From NCBI RefSeq assembly GCF_035083965.1, contig NC_089726.1, positions 5,957,501 to 6,021,500 of the forward strand: 64,000 nucleotides of DNA, read 5' to 3'. The notes under the pieces are model-generated. The model made no database searches. It was not told the DNA's origin and worked only from the letters and a program-made list of their open reading frames with translations. This document shows, one piece after another, positions 37,601 to 49,102 of the stretch; position 1 is the first letter of the stretch, and each line of letters starts with the position of its first letter. The DNA is from Branchiostoma lanceolatum (lineage: Eukaryota > Chordata > Leptocardii > Amphioxiformes > Branchiostomatidae). The position numbers and the translations under genes were made by a program.

Positions 37601-39556
37601 ATCTAACCACCACCCCAGACCCACCAGACCAGATGAACAACATTACCCTAAACCACGAGTCATCGATCTTTTTCAGAATGAAGGACGAACATGCAACCTT
37701 CTAGTTCTACCATATCTTATGCCACTGGCATGCAGTTACATGTACTGTAAATGCAGAAACCCCTGAAATCTTCGTCAGCGAAGCCAAGCCAATGAAATGT
37801 AGAAATGTTCGCGGTGCCGGTGGTTATATGTTTGAGGTTTTTGTGGTGAACTATTCACCGCGAAACTTTTCCCCATCTATATATGACTATAGTGCTACTA
37901 TTGTATTGTTTCAAACGCGAACTTAAAACCACCGCAAACACTCAATTTTCTCCCTACGGCGAAATAAAATCCATGTGAACTTAAATGCATTTACAGTATC
38001 TCTCTATCTAACAACTACAAGACATAATGATCATTCAGAAAGAAGGCCTAACAACAGCTACATTGTGCAACTTTCCAGATCTACAGAATAACAGATTAAA
38101 GTCCATCCACATATAAACGTATCATTTGTGGTCTGTTTTCTTGAACTTGTAAAAAAAAAGGAGGTTTAATTGGTCTCGCCGGGCAGACTAGCTGTCTACG
38201 GAAAATACTGTACCTTACTACTTTCAGGAAGGCGGAGTCAGCCTTTTATGCTGCAATACCTGAAAATACTGCTAGGGAGCCCAAAATCGCCTTGTATCTT
38301 CGAGGCCTCAATAACTACCGACATGTACCTTAAACTAATTAATACAAATCTATTAAAACAAAAGGATCTCAAGTTTTATGGGCAAACACACAATGACATA
38401 TACACAGCCCAAACCAATATTTCTTCGTCGAAAAAATTTATTAGCCGTATGTAACTTTTTTGGGGTATTGTCTATCATCACTCACATTTGAGTTTTATTA
38501 CTTTCTGAAGGAAAAAAAAGGTTCTAAGCATGCACTGTACTAAGGCATTAAACAGTTGCATTAAACTACATCAGATTCTATTATCTATATCTAAAGTGGC
38601 GTCGCGGTGGCGCAGTGGCAGGGTGTTTGGCCCCAGAACGCAAAGTACTGGGTTCGAATGTGGGGGGTTCCCTGATTTGTCCCATTGATGTTGTGCCCTT
38701 GGGAAAGGCACTTTACATGACTTTCCTCACTTCACTCAGGTGAAAATTGAGTACCTAGCTTCGGTTAGGGACATCCGTCCCTCAGATAGGACGTTAAATA
38801 GAGGTCCCGTGTTTGAGGAAAGCCACACCTGGAGCCCACAAAAGAACCCACCACACTAATCAAAAAGAGTAGGGGTCGTTCCCGGTGTGAGTGGATCAAA
38901 TATATCTGTCTGAATATGCAGCTTGTACTTTTCAGTACAAACAAACAAACAAACAAACAAACAAAGTGCATTAGTCTTTAGTCTAACAGTTAGTAAACAT
39001 ACCCTCTGTCCTTTCCCCGTTGACTGGTTGCAGGGCGCTCCTCTTGCGAGAGGGGCTCTTGCAGGGCGTACTCTTGGCGCTGCTCGTACTGGTGAGGTTC
39101 TCCTTCCCACTCACCACAAGTCCGGTCATCGCAGGACTGCCCAGGTCAATCAGCATCGCCACCTGGCAACCTGAAATGGTATTGAAGTTTAGAACATGCA
39201 TGTGCCTGCTATTACATTTGTATTAGGAACCTCTAGAAGACATCATTCCAGATTTTAGAAACAGTGCTTTATCCGTTTTTGATCTGAATCAATCTACTAG
39301 TAATGCTTTATCATTAGAGTAATTTGAACAATTTCTGATTCCAAATGTGACAGTGTTATCATAAAAAAATCAGGACAGCAGTTACTGTGACTGTCTAAAC
39401 ATTCTACTAGTACATAGTGCAGCCCTTACTCCTTTCTGGTTCATATGGAATCATGAATTATTCCTGGTTTTATTCGAAGTTTCAGAATCAGCCTACAACT
39501 TTCCTATCTTACCTTCCTTGCTTTTCTCCATGGTCCTGTTGGTTGTTTATGGTTTC
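25620..39556 (-). CDS. GTSE1: GTSE1, G2 and S phase-expressed protein 1
   Basis: The protein has 773 residues in 12 coding exons, read right to left: 39513-39531 (ATG 39529-39531; exon upper edge 39556), 39003-39170, 34558-34713, 32794-32857, 31627-32536, 31037-31210, 29929-30043, 27956-28156, 27588-27735, 26800-26952, 26241-26439, 25620-25634. All phases agree. Recognition rests on the N-terminal GTSE1 block EEFDFDIP followed by DDEVFFGPVGFREK, then a basic Ser/Pro-rich disordered chain with repeated RRSGIP..PR motifs. Human GTSE1 has the same order and 739 residues. It is a microtubule- and clathrin-associated protein that stabilises mitotic microtubules and restrains p53 in vertebrates. 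LID motifs, known in human GTSE1 as clathrin-binding sites, appear at MLIDLG near the N-terminus and as ALIDF and a terminal LIDI. The last coding exon is only 15 nt. A 5' untranslated exon probably ends at donor 39986. Introns carry a Tigger-like element, a SINE and MITEs. Confidence 0.88.
25876..26072. mobile_element. Short degraded MITE related to the 28558 element
   Basis: The left part AGAGTCAACCCTGTACAAG resembles CAGTCAAACCTGCC, and the right part GGTCTTCTTGGGCAGGTTTG resembles the right tip of the 28558-29904 element. The interior has the same alternation of GTGACCACC segments. Similar traces occur at about 41320-41500 and 44110-44275. It is about 200 bp long, in the last GTSE1 intron. 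Confidence 0.55.
28440..28530. repeat. Dispersed repeat with GGACCTGAACCTCTGGA core
   Basis: The core phrase (CCGGACTTATAAGTCC, CTGAACCTCTGGACTTGAATCC) recurs at 43755-43855 and 53920-53998, each next to AAACCCGGACTT-type sequence. It is likely a small mobile or minisatellite-derived repeat of this genome. No terminal repeats were resolved. Confidence 0.5.
28558..29904. mobile_element. TA-flanked element with Tigger/pogo-like tips
   Basis: The left tip is CAGTCAAACCTGCCTAGGCG and the right tip is its near inverse, CGCCTTGGGCAGGTTTGACTG. TA flanks both (28556-28557 and 29905-29906). CAG-initial tips with a TA duplication are typical of Tigger/pogo-type elements. Subterminal GCGACCACC repeats occur at both ends. 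The short frames inside do not resemble a DDE transposase, so it is non-autonomous. It sits in a GTSE1 intron. Confidence 0.7.
30530..30575. repeat. Short perfect hairpin in GTSE1 intron
   Basis: GCTATCATCTACTAGAT pairs with ATCTACTAGATGATAGC around a TTTT loop. The stem is 17 bp and no function is evident. Confidence 0.6.
36143..36389. mobile_element. Small TACYGTAAA-type MITE
   Basis: The left end TACCGTAAAAGAGGAAATGTTTG pairs with the right end AACATTTCCCTTTTTACAGTA. It resembles the elements at 37745-37996 and 56738-56915, and the tips of 51561-52851. Confidence 0.55.
36634..36826 (-). CDS. Alternative first exon of GTSE1 encoding a transmembrane segment
   Basis: This minus-strand exon starts MEMVLSVLKTHWEDFK and contains a strong hydrophobic helix (LVLTCILVLFVLGIIIKSC). 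It ends GFRFVQ plus one base at a good donor (G|GTAAGA). Its phase 1 matches the GTSE1 exon at 34558-34713 exactly, as does the canonical upstream exon at 39003. Spliced this way it would yield a membrane-anchored GTSE1-like protein. A TATAAA lies only about 15 bp before the ATG, too close to act for that ATG, and no good upstream acceptor is seen. I do not recognise the peptide. It could instead be part of a separate small gene. Confidence 0.45.
37745..37996. mobile_element. Small TACTGTAAATGC MITE
   Basis: The left end CTGTAAATGCAGAAA and right end GCATTTACAG are inverted and flanked by TA. The interior has GTTCGCGGTG and ACCGCGAAAC inverted motifs. This is the same tip family as the 36143 and 56738 elements. 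Confidence 0.65.
38596..38965 (+). mobile_element. Full-looking tRNA-derived SINE with (CAAA)n tail
   Basis: The A-box-like segment GGTGGCGCAGTGGCAGGGTG and the B-box-like segment GGGTTCGAATGTG are followed by the body TTGTGCCCTTGGGAAAGGCAC and ACTAATCAAAAAGAGTAGGG. The 3' end is a (CAAA)n tail at 38938-38965. It is the most complete SINE in the window and lies just outside GTSE1 exon 2. Confidence 0.8.
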
Positions 39557-40481
39557 CTGCAGAAGTAAAGGACAACCTCCTTGGTCAAATCTAATTTTGT
39601 ACTGACTCGATAGCCGCAGTATATCAAAATTTTATTCGCATATCACTTAACATCCTTGATCATACTATAGTTAATGCTTTTACACGTCTGTTCTAAATCA
39701 GTTTTCACACCTAGATAAACACATGGAACACCACCCAGTAGACTACAACTACAAAGCACTAGACTGCCCTCACAAGCCTGGAATCACGATCCAGTAAACG
39801 GACGAGCGGCCTAAATTGGAACATGACCTTCCTACCTGGCCGAAAGGATCTACTCTACTCTACTCTACTCTAGAGTTGTAGTTCTATATCAAAATTTCAC
39901 CACATAATTTCTTCGATGCACAAATTACAAGGGGGTTTAAAACTCGAAAAGTCATTTCTCATTCTCTGATCCTGTTTTTACTCACCTTCCTTCCCTCGAA
40001 TTCAACTTCTGGCGTCTTGCCACCTCAGAGGTTTGTTCTGGGATTACAATGCCAACCTTCAAGTGATATTTCTGACCAAAATTTCGTAAAAATCAGCAAA
40101 CAAATCGTCACTAAAAATCAGGAAACAACAACACGACTGACTTCCAGCTTTCCCACTGCGATTTAAAAATTGTCACGTGATCAACTATCGAACCTCTAAT
40201 TGGCTGTCATTACGCATGCTCAATGTAGATAAAGAGTGTCGTTGGCATTTTCCCACGTATGCAAATAAGTATTTATGCTACATCATCAGATCTTATCATA
40301 TATATCTATCTTGTCAACCCTTGTAAGACATATTTATCACACTGAAATGTTACAAATCCTAATGCTAGCTTTCTGATTTACTTAAAGCAGATATATGTAA
40401 TATTAGTTGTGATAATACATGGTGAATAATTATATCTTCTCATTTACATATATGGTTAAATACTATGCTACCCCTTCCAAG
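39557..40481. promoter_or_regulatory. Divergent promoter region of GTSE1 and MANBAL
   Basis: It holds a TCACGTGA palindrome (40173-40180; bHLH-zip site of USF, MYC/MAX or TFE type) 18 bp before an inverted CCAAT box (ATTGG, 40199-40203). A GTSE1 5' untranslated exon likely ends at a minus-strand donor (AG|GTGAGT, exon edge 39986). It joins the acceptor at 39557 (CTTCTGCAG), 25 nt upstream of the GTSE1 ATG. A TCTAC repeat lies at 39848-39870. Transcription start sites cannot be fixed from sequence. Confidence 0.55.
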
Positions 40482-41047
40482 ATGGCGGACGGAGTTGAAA
40501 TTCCACCAGAAACACTTTTCGACAAGATTTTGCACTGGGGATTGTTTATTGGAGCAATTTTCCAGATGGTGGCCATAGCGGCGGTTGTGTTACTTCCGAG
40601 GAAGGCAGAAGACCAGGTTAGAATCTCGGCAACTGCATCTATTTTCAGTTGGCGACGTCCAAAATTTGTTTGTTTACAGTCTAGTGGGGGGGGGGGATAA
40701 ATGTTTGGAAAGGTTCAGTTATTTGTTACCTCGAATTTTGTTTTATGATAAGATATTCATAAGAATACACTCCCAAGCATAGAAATTTAACAATTTCGGT
40801 GATGCACAAAATATGCTCTAGTTGGCCTAGAAAATTATAGCCATTTAATTTGCCAAAGAGAAGTAAAAGTAAAGTAAAGCAGTCATCTTGTTTTGTGATG
40901 ATAACAATTATCTTTTCCTGACAGGAACCAGTAGAAGAGCTTCAGAATGGGTCCAAACCAGGAGGAGGGAAACACGAAAGTGCGGCAGCTCCAACAGCAA
41001 GCACTGGTCGGAAAGGCAAGGGGAAGGAGTCCAAGAAGAGAAGATAG
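40482..41047 (+). CDS. MANBAL: MANBAL, small two-exon membrane protein
   Basis: Exon 1 (40482-40616) and exon 2 (40925-41047) join in phase 0 to give 85 residues, the same length as human MANBAL. The N-terminus is MADGVEIPPETLFDKILHWG. It is followed by one hydrophobic helix (LFIGAIFQMVAIAAVVLL) and a basic tail ending GRKGKGKESKKRR, all as in the family. The human counterpart shares the LFLGAIFQ motif at the same place. It is a single-pass membrane protein of unknown molecular function. The ATG (AAGATGG) has a good Kozak context. It is transcribed away from GTSE1. Confidence 0.88.
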
Positions 41048-42540
41048 AATTGTCGGAGTTGAGACAATTCCTGGAAGGAGCTGAATCGGCACCAGTGACT
41101 ACAACAACTGACACAGATACTATCATTTGTATAGCTGGAGTCCTGTGTGACACTTGGATAAGACTTAAGAAACATTCATCATCATCAGATGAAGTTTCTA
41201 TTATATGAGGCACGAGTGTCAGTTTTTATCTTCAATGTTCTACATGTTGAGATTCATTCTTCTTACTTATGAACATGATACATTACTATGAAAAGGCATG
41301 GGTATACAGCCAAGCCTTTACTAATCACCACCTCTGCATAAGTACTATCTGGTTATTATGGACACTTTTTTGTGGTCCCTTAGCTTCTCATTTCCCTCTA
41401 GCAAAAAAATGAAACAGAAGTGGCCACCTGTCTAATGTGACCATTTTCTTTCATCATCATTTCCGAATGAGTAGTCACTTAAGACAGGGTTGCCTGTTTG
41501 AAATGGATATAGTATGATATTTAGTTTGTAAGGTGAAGCAAAGCACGTGTTGATGCATAACTGCTCTTTGAACCTAAATCTTTTATTGCGATTTATGCAA
41601 GGACCTGTCAATATGAATAGAACAGAATTATTTTGTGTACTGGTACTACTGTGTAAGCTTTCACATATATCTGTATCACAAGATGTTGTGTAAGCTTTCA
41701 TATATTTCTTTATCCTAAGATGCTGTCTCTTATACTTGTTATAGTTTTACCGAAAAAAGATAAATTGTTGTGCTATGTGCTTTTTCTATGCATTGCTTGG
41801 CTTACCAACATGTAGGCCCTGTCACTTGAGGATATACTAGTATAATGGGAAAGTATGATGATACAGTATCACTGAAAGAGTCATTAAAGTAAAAGTATTT
41901 GTATTTGTTTCACTTTGTCTTGGGGCATTTATTTATTTTATTTCTAAGATGACATCATACATAACGATCTTGTTCATAGCAGAATGGTGCAAATTTAGAG
42001 ATATTTGAGGATGATATGATTTATTTATACTGCCAACCCAGACTACTGTATTATCAAAAATCGGTGCGCCCATGACGTCATGCTATAAGCGGACGGATAT
42101 ATTTCACTTCACTAGTAAGTTGCTCGTCCAGTGTAGAATTAAGCAATTAATGACCAAAACAGAGATCTGTTTATCATATTCAATAATACCAAATGATATT
42201 TCAAATTCGTCCGCTTTATTGGTAAGAGTTGTGTGCCTTTTTATTCGACAATATCGAAGATCTTTTTTTTTTCTGTAGCGGTAGGATCTCGCAGTGTGAT
42301 TAAACGTCTGACGTCATACTCTTGTGATCGGGAAAGACGACGTGTTTTGAGTGTTGGACCTCACAGTGTTTTGGGAGCATTTATAATCCTTAATTCTCAA
42401 CAATTACCTCAAGTGAAAGTTTTGTAAACGGCACCTATCGTTTGCTTCGTTTGTTAAGTGTTTAGAAGCAGTATCTTAGTCTTTGAGAGAGAAAAGGGGA
42501 CCAGGTTTCTCGATAATTGTGTTCCTGAGACGTCGAAAAG
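41048..42540. other. Region between MANBAL and TMBIM4
   Basis: It contains the MANBAL 3' untranslated region (ATTAAA at about 41883), a degraded copy of the CAGTCAAACC-type MITE (41320-41500) and the TMBIM4 promoter. ATGACGTCA at 42072 and TGACGTCA-like segments near 42309 resemble CRE/ATF sites. No further coding sequence was seen. Confidence 0.45.
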
Positions 42541-45500
42541 ATGGCGACGTCAGTGCCACTGCCCACCTTCGTGTCGAACCCCGAGCCGAGCGGAAAGGGA
42601 CAGAGCTCCATCATGGACGACTTTATGTACGGCACCAACGTGGCCTCGTCGCACGTCTACATCAGAATGGGTGAGTTTTGTCGTTAGCCGCATGTTTAAA
42701 CGTTCCGTTGTATTAAACATAAGGCTAAGTAAAAGTTGTCTGAGCAGCAAGGCTCGACAGCAGCAAACGCGCCCAAAAATTGAACTTCTTGAACCACAAC
42801 AGGTGATTATGGTCAGCAAAATTTGTGTGTATGGCATGAAATTTGTCTCACATGTGTTGTATATAAAAGCCCTTGTCAGTGGTAGCAATCATAATAATTT
42901 GTAGGGCGTACGTGTGGGCAAATGCGAGATTTTTAGTTTCAAATGATGCCCCCCTCCCCCTTTCATGTTTGAGTACACGTCGTTGGTTTCACTTCCTCTT
43001 TTTCATAGCAGTGACATCACAAATAGTCTTCATATCTTGCTACAGAGCCCAGAAACATAAAAAGACACACTGTATGCATGTACCAGACTACCAATTATTA
43101 TGGGCATTATAACGAACATTATCATGGACATAATATTATTAACAGCATATAAATTATAATGTATTGAAAAAAGAATTATTGATTATATGTGTAGGAACTG
43201 TGTTCAGAACACAACAAGAACAGCAACACCCCCAATAATATGCCAGAATGATCATCATGGGCATTTAAGGGAAGACAAGACATGATTTGATTTTACAATT
43301 GAGGAATATTTAAATGCCACAGGATGTACATGTATTGGTTGCCATATTCAAAGTAAACAGATCTAGATGTGGTGTCTGCATTGTGATTTTTTTTCTCATC
43401 AGACAATAGGTATATTTAAGTCAGTACATATACATTACCGGTAGCTCTAAATCTAATGAAGTCTAAACAACTTGGATTTATAAGCTATTTTGTAACAATT
43501 TGGAATCACACAATACCAGTATATGGAACATCTACATGTATAATGAAGACTTCCCTGTCTTGTAGCCTTCCTAAGAAAGGTGTATGGCATCCTGTCCATG
43601 CAGCTGGCCCTCACCACCATCATGGGGGCACTCTTCATCTACACACCAACCATCAAGACATTTGTACAAGAAAGGTAACTACTACCTCCTAACTTTCCAC
43701 CGCACAGTACAAACATTATACAATTGTATTACAAGCCTCTATCATGTCTAGTGCTGCATACCTAAACCCCGACTTATAAGTCCGGACCTGAACCTGAACC
43801 TCTGGATCTAAATCCAGACCTGAACTTGAACACGGGTTTAGGTACACATCACTAATCATGTCTACAATGCCCATACTGTCAAAGCTACAAAAGCTCTGAA
43901 CGACAGGTACTCTCCAAGAAGGTCCCATTCGACCTCTGCTTGGAGAGTAGTGCTTTCTAACAATCTGTCTGCAAAATAGCATCATCAAGTTTCTCCCTAA
44001 TTAATGTTGAGACACTTGAAGTGGAAAGCATTCTGGAAAGGCACTATTACTAGTATTAATTCGGCATGTGCAGACATGGAAAAACTACCGGTACCCCAAA
44101 ACTCTCACTGACTCAGGACCAATAAAATCTGGTCTATGTAAACAGGTGGTCACTATAGACAGAATTCTTAATGCTTGGGTCAATTTGAAGACTTATCGAA
44201 CTGTCTAAGGGACCACCAAAAACTGGCCACATTGGCCAGGTGGTTCTTCTGTAGAGTTAGTCACTTGTATTGGTTTGAATGTATTATACCTTCTGGTAAG
44301 TGTTCGTTGTTAGAAAGAAATTATAAGAGGTGAAAAAAATGTGTACCACTTTTTTATACATGTCCAAACTTTGTTGTTCCAGCCCTAACCTGTTGATGGT
44401 TGCCCTGTTCCTGTCCCTGGGGATCCTGGTGGCTCTACATGTCAAACGCACAGAGTACCCCACCAACATGTACCTACTGGCAGCTTTTGTAAGTTATTAG
44501 TAATACTACAGGCATGCTTTCTCAAAATAGATGGTAAAGACTGCTGCTACATTGGTAATAACAAGGCACCTTCTCACCCATACAATAATAGCAGTGCTGA
44601 GAATGCATGGCAAGGCTACTTTTTGTATTTATTGGAATTGCAGAAACACACACAGACAAGCCAAAAACAACACATGGCTGCATTGGGGTAAGGTTCATAT
44701 GTAATGAGAAAAATATGATTGTGAAGCATGGATTCCATGAGTAGAGAACTTTTAAACTCAATTGTTGCTTACAAATATATTCCAATGTCACCAACTGCAA
44801 TATAGCATGCTTGTTTCTCTTGTTCTTACAGACATTTGTGGAAGCCTACTCCATTGGGACTGTAGGTGAGTTATATCAGGATTATATGTCTATGCATGAT
44901 CTTCTTTACAACACTGGTCATTACCATCCTTCCATGCAGAATAAGAAAGAAAGAATTGTGACATTTCTTCTTGATCTGAACCACTGTGTATCAGTTCTTT
45001 ATATTCACTACTGTCAACTTTCAAAGAAAACCCTCCCAAAGGTCATAATAATGGTTTATTGGTCCGAAATTACCCATGCAATGGCAGCCAATGCTGAATT
45101 GCTGCAGGGTTTACAATCACATAATACACATGATACATATGTGCACACTTGCACGTAATGAAACTGTCGCAAGGGTCTGGCGACCTCAATACGCCAGCAG
45201 GTGACCTCAATACGACCTTCCCCAACCGAAGTCAGGTACCCATTCACACCTGGGTGGAGTGAGGAAATTTGTGTTAAGTACCTTTCCCAAGGGCACAACA
45301 TCGGGGCATACCGGTAGTTTCGAACCCGGGACCTCTCGGTTTTGGGCGAAACGCCCTACCAATTGCGCCATATGATGCCGTTGAAAGGTTTGTGTACATG
45401 AGTGATTCTACCCTCTAACTTCTGTCTGTTGTTCCCCAGTGACGTTCTATGACCGGGCGATCGTGCTGCAGGCGTTTGCCCTGACCCTGTCTGTGTGTGT

Positions 45501-46503
45501 GGGTCTGACACTCTACACCCTGCAGAGCAAGAAGGACTACAGCTCCTGGGGGGCGGGGTAAGGAGTTTACACCTTTTGATCATTAAATATAGAGGTTATA
45601 CAACCGATTTAGTCATTAGGTAAGCCAATTTGTTTGGACTTCCAGTATGTTTACTAGTCTGCTCAAAACTTCTGGTAAAATGGAAATTTATTTCAGGTTT
45701 GTTCACGTAAAATTGCTTGATGCAGTATGAAGACAAACTCGAATAAGCTTATTTGTCATACTTTGTAAGACATACATGTTAGAAAAGAACTTGGCAGGCA
45801 CAATCATTATTGAATGGTGGTCATATTTGAGTCTCTTAGTGAAGCAACCTTATTTTTTTTTTCCAGACTATTCTCTGCTCTATGGATCCTCGTCATTGCA
45901 GGTTTCCTACATGTAAGTATGGATGTTTGTTATTGGCTGATTTAAGCACAGGAGGAATTTTTTTTTTCTGAACCAGGGCTATGCTCACTTGCATAGCTCT
46001 CATATTCATAACGAAATACATTTATCCTGCCTGTCATATTTGCATTTATCACTATAAATCAACCTGTTCATTACAGAAACGCCACATCAGCTCTACACTT
46101 CCCAAAAATGAGATCAAAGACCATATTTTCTCAAATTACTAAGTACTTGGGAATGATAGCTCAATTGCAGAGGATGGTATAAATTCTGTACAATTTGTAT
46201 GTATTCTGTAAAACTCTTATGAAGACTTAGGCACCCCTGAATAATACAGTGTGTCAGGACAGAAGTAAAGCTCTAGTGTTGTCCTCTCCACAGCTGTTCT
46301 TCCCACGTAATGACATCATGGAGATGGGTCTGGCGGTGGGAGGAGCGATCCTGTTCTGCCTGTTCATCGTGTTCGACACGTCCATGCTGATGCACAAGCT
46401 GTCGCCCGAGGAGTACATCCTGGCCTCCATCAACTTGTACCTGGACATGATCAACCTCTTCCTGCACATCCTCAGGATCCTCAGCGAGGCCAATAAGAAG
46501 TAG
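42541..46503 (+). CDS. TMBIM4: TMBIM4 (LFG4/GAAP), Bax-inhibitor-1-like channel protein
   Basis: Seven exons, all in phase, give 250 residues: 42541-42670, 43566-43674, 44383-44488, 44832-44865, 45440-45557, 45867-45912, 46294-46503. Start is ATGGCGACG. Landmarks match human LFG4: [58 protein letters not shown], and the C-terminus [23 protein letters not shown] ending EANKK. The human protein has 238 residues. The family has six to seven transmembrane helices, sits in Golgi/ER membranes and acts as a calcium-leak channel that dampens apoptosis. The half-helix Asp of the pore (FDTSMLM) and the terminal Asp (YLDMIN) are present. A minus-strand SINE lies in the intron before exon 5. Confidence 0.93.
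43755..43860. repeat. Copy of the CCGGACCTGAACCT dispersed repeat
   Basis: CCCCGACTTATAAGTCCGG, then CTGAACCTCTGGATC, matches the repeat at 28440 on the same strand. It is intronic in TMBIM4. Confidence 0.5.
45168..45378 (-). mobile_element. tRNA-derived SINE, minus orientation
   Basis: The minus strand reads ATTGGTAGGGCGTTTCGCC, then GGTTCGAAACTACCGG, then TGTGCCCTTGGGAAAGGTAC. These are the A box, B box and body segment shared with the SINEs at 14587 and 38596. It lies 60 bp before TMBIM4 exon 5. Confidence 0.7.
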
Positions 46504-49102
46504 GGCAACGTCTCGGGGGATTGGAAAAATACACAACAGTTACTCAAGCAACTGGATAAAATTTGGAAACATTATGTTTCAGATAACATGTCTTTAATCA
46601 GTGACTTAACTAAAATCTGGAATTACCAGGTTTTAAACTTAACCTTGGAATACATATATTCATGAGGTGGAGACAATTTTAGGATGGTTCAACAGAAGCT
46701 AATTCAAAGACGTAGACCTCCTTTCCTGTCATATTTTGCTTCTCCACTGTCTGAAGCGTACCATATTTTCTCGATTAAAGTAAGCACTTTTTAAACTTTT
46801 CAAAATCCAAAAAGTGTCTCATGCTAAAGCGGGGGTGCATACTTTATTAGAGGTCACTGTCTGGACAAATTGGAACAGAACCTCAAACCAGCTGGAACAC
46901 GGACGTGGGGAGCTTCGAGTAACACCGATTCATCCATAAAACGTTTAGATGAGAATGCTGACGTGTGAAAATACTGTATGACCGTTTTCAACTTTTATCC
47001 AGTTGCTTGAGTAACTATTACATGTACCTTACGTGAAAATAGAGCAATCCCACAGCTCTAGGGCTCTAGCCAGCTGCCGTCATTCCATCCTTTGACAGAA
47101 ATTTGCTGTGCATGGCAAGACAAGACTAAAACCATAATGTCAACCTTGTCAGACAAAGTCAATGGGTGAATATATAGAAATATCCAAATTTGAATAAACC
47201 CCGCCCAAACACTGGCCTGGAAATTTAACGATGGAAATTTGTACACAATGACTGAAAAAAAACTTTTTAGGATCTTTCCATCAATGTGAATTGGGATGAC
47301 GTGAAACATTTTGAGCTGGCTAAAGTAAAGGCCCTGCCCACAACCCACTGTCAAAACATAGAGAAATGTGAAAGAAAAATTAATGGAGAAATGTAAAATT
47401 TGGCCTGTGATTTCTTATTGTTTGAACTGCTAATTTTAATGGTGAGTCGAGATTAGTCCATTGATCTAAAGGGGTGGAAACAATATTTGCACAGTTGCAC
47501 TTTTGAATTCCAATGTTTTAAAGAAGATGAGAAAGCTTTTGTGGATTGTGAAGTGACCTATAGCAGTATATCTAGCCCAGAAATGGCTGCTTTTGTGCGG
47601 ACTACATCTTATGTACATCAGTAATAAAGAGGATTTTAGTTCTTCAGTGCAAAAATTGAATTTTGTTTCTTCAGTGCAAAAATTGAATTTTGTTACTTTA
47701 CCCTTTAATCCTTGTCTATCTGCAGCCCGAATTCACCATGAGATATCAGCATAGTGTTAGTTTCAATACATGAAGATGATCCACTGTATTCTGCAGCTCA
47801 GGTAGTTGTTGAAACAACCTTTGGCTGAATTCAGTCAATTGAATTCATTTCAATAGTATACATAGCCATATAAAATGTACAGAATTTGAATTTTGCTTTT
47901 GTTTGGTTGCTCATCATGGTTATAGGTTGCCCACACTTTCCAATTTCATTTAGTGTGTCATACAATTGGGTTCACAATTTTTGCCATTATCGAAGACTTC
48001 AAATATTATTAAGACTGCAGAACCAAATTCCTTTATGGTATTAGAAAATGAAGTGCAATGTGATATTCCAAAATGTTCTTCCTGTGTAAGAATATGACAA
48101 AGAGGTGGAAGTACTTTGAAATTACCTATATATTATGACTAATATAAAAGTGTTTGCTTTTGTCGAAGGTTTAGATCAATTGATCATCATAGTTTCCAAA
48201 CCAGTTTAGCTTGCAAATGTATGTTCTATGTTAACCAGAGATGTAGTATACCATTAATTCATCGGAAGCACAGAGTATCTATATAATTGTACCATATGAA
48301 TTTGAAAAAGTATTATTGAAATATTTTTCTGCTGCAAGGTGTATGTACATTTGTATAAGTTGTATTAAAACACTGGTGGTACAAGTATGTCAAACACTAG
48401 AATTTCCGAGTTCTTAATCTTTTTAGACGTACTAGGTAGATGTAAAACATATTTATGTCTGCTTGAGACAAAAGAAGTTTTGGCTATGAAATAATTTATG
48501 TATTTGGCTGTCTTGGAAGTGTTCACAATGAACTTTGTTGTCTTTGAGCTTACCACAATCACAGTAGAAATGTTGCTTCCTCAATGTATATCTGGTTGAG
48601 GTACAAGTAATTATGATTAAAAGGTGCAGTTGTTGATTACGAACACTGGGAAAGCGTGTATATTATCATACAGCTATCTGAAAAGTCTTGCTTTGCTTGT
48701 TATGGTTGCAATGTGGAATAAATTGTGAATGGTTCAACTGTTGTATCTCATGATTTTGTTCAGCTATGGCTAGTTGTCCCCCCAACAACCCGGGGGTCAA
48801 GGGGCTAGGTAGGTAGGTAGTATGGCTAGTGCACGTTGAAAATGAGTACACTCACTCACACACAAAATTGCCAGCTTTAATTGAAGAAGTCAACAGGAAA
48901 TATCATAATCTTCAAACAAACAAGTTTACTTCTACCAATTTTCAGCTATTGATAATAGGGTAAGGATTCATTGCTTAATCCAAGCATCCATTGCCATATA
49001 TACATTGTAACTAGCAACCTAGGCTGTACTTTATACTCAGCTGAGCAAATAAACATAGCTAGCAAGGTTACATGCTTCAAAATTTAACTGCAATTGTCAC
49101 CA
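46504..49102. other. Convergent 3' flanks of TMBIM4 and SHQ1
   Basis: It contains a terminal-repeat element (46538-47016), AATAAA at about 47621 as a candidate TMBIM4 polyadenylation signal, and AT-rich sequence. A TTCAGTGCAAAAATTGAATTTTGTT unit is repeated in tandem at about 47642-47696. A TAGG microsatellite lies near 48808. No coding region was recognised. Confidence 0.5.
46538..47016. mobile_element. MITE with AGTTACTCAAGCAACTGG termini
   Basis: The left end AGTTACTCAAGCAACTGGAT (46538) is inverted at the right as ATCCAGTTGCTTGAGTAACT (ends 47016). Solo or partial copies of the tip occur at about 6877, 24007 and 59275. It begins 35 bp after the TMBIM4 stop codon, so it probably lies in the 3' untranslated region. 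Confidence 0.7.

Larger units (their letters stand above)
34714..39002 (-). other. Long GTSE1 intron 2 and its contents
   Basis: Besides the candidate transmembrane exon (36634-36826), this intron holds a 192-bp-spaced duplication (35199-35270 and 35391-35464, sharing CTAGAGCGTGAAG and GTGGTCC), two TACTGTAAA-type MITEs and a SINE. No other conserved exon was found. Confidence 0.55.

Noticed and set aside
43755-43860. CRISPR-like or regular repeat array
   Set aside because: The repeated phrases are palindromic variants of one dispersed repeat, with no regular spacers, in a eukaryotic intron.
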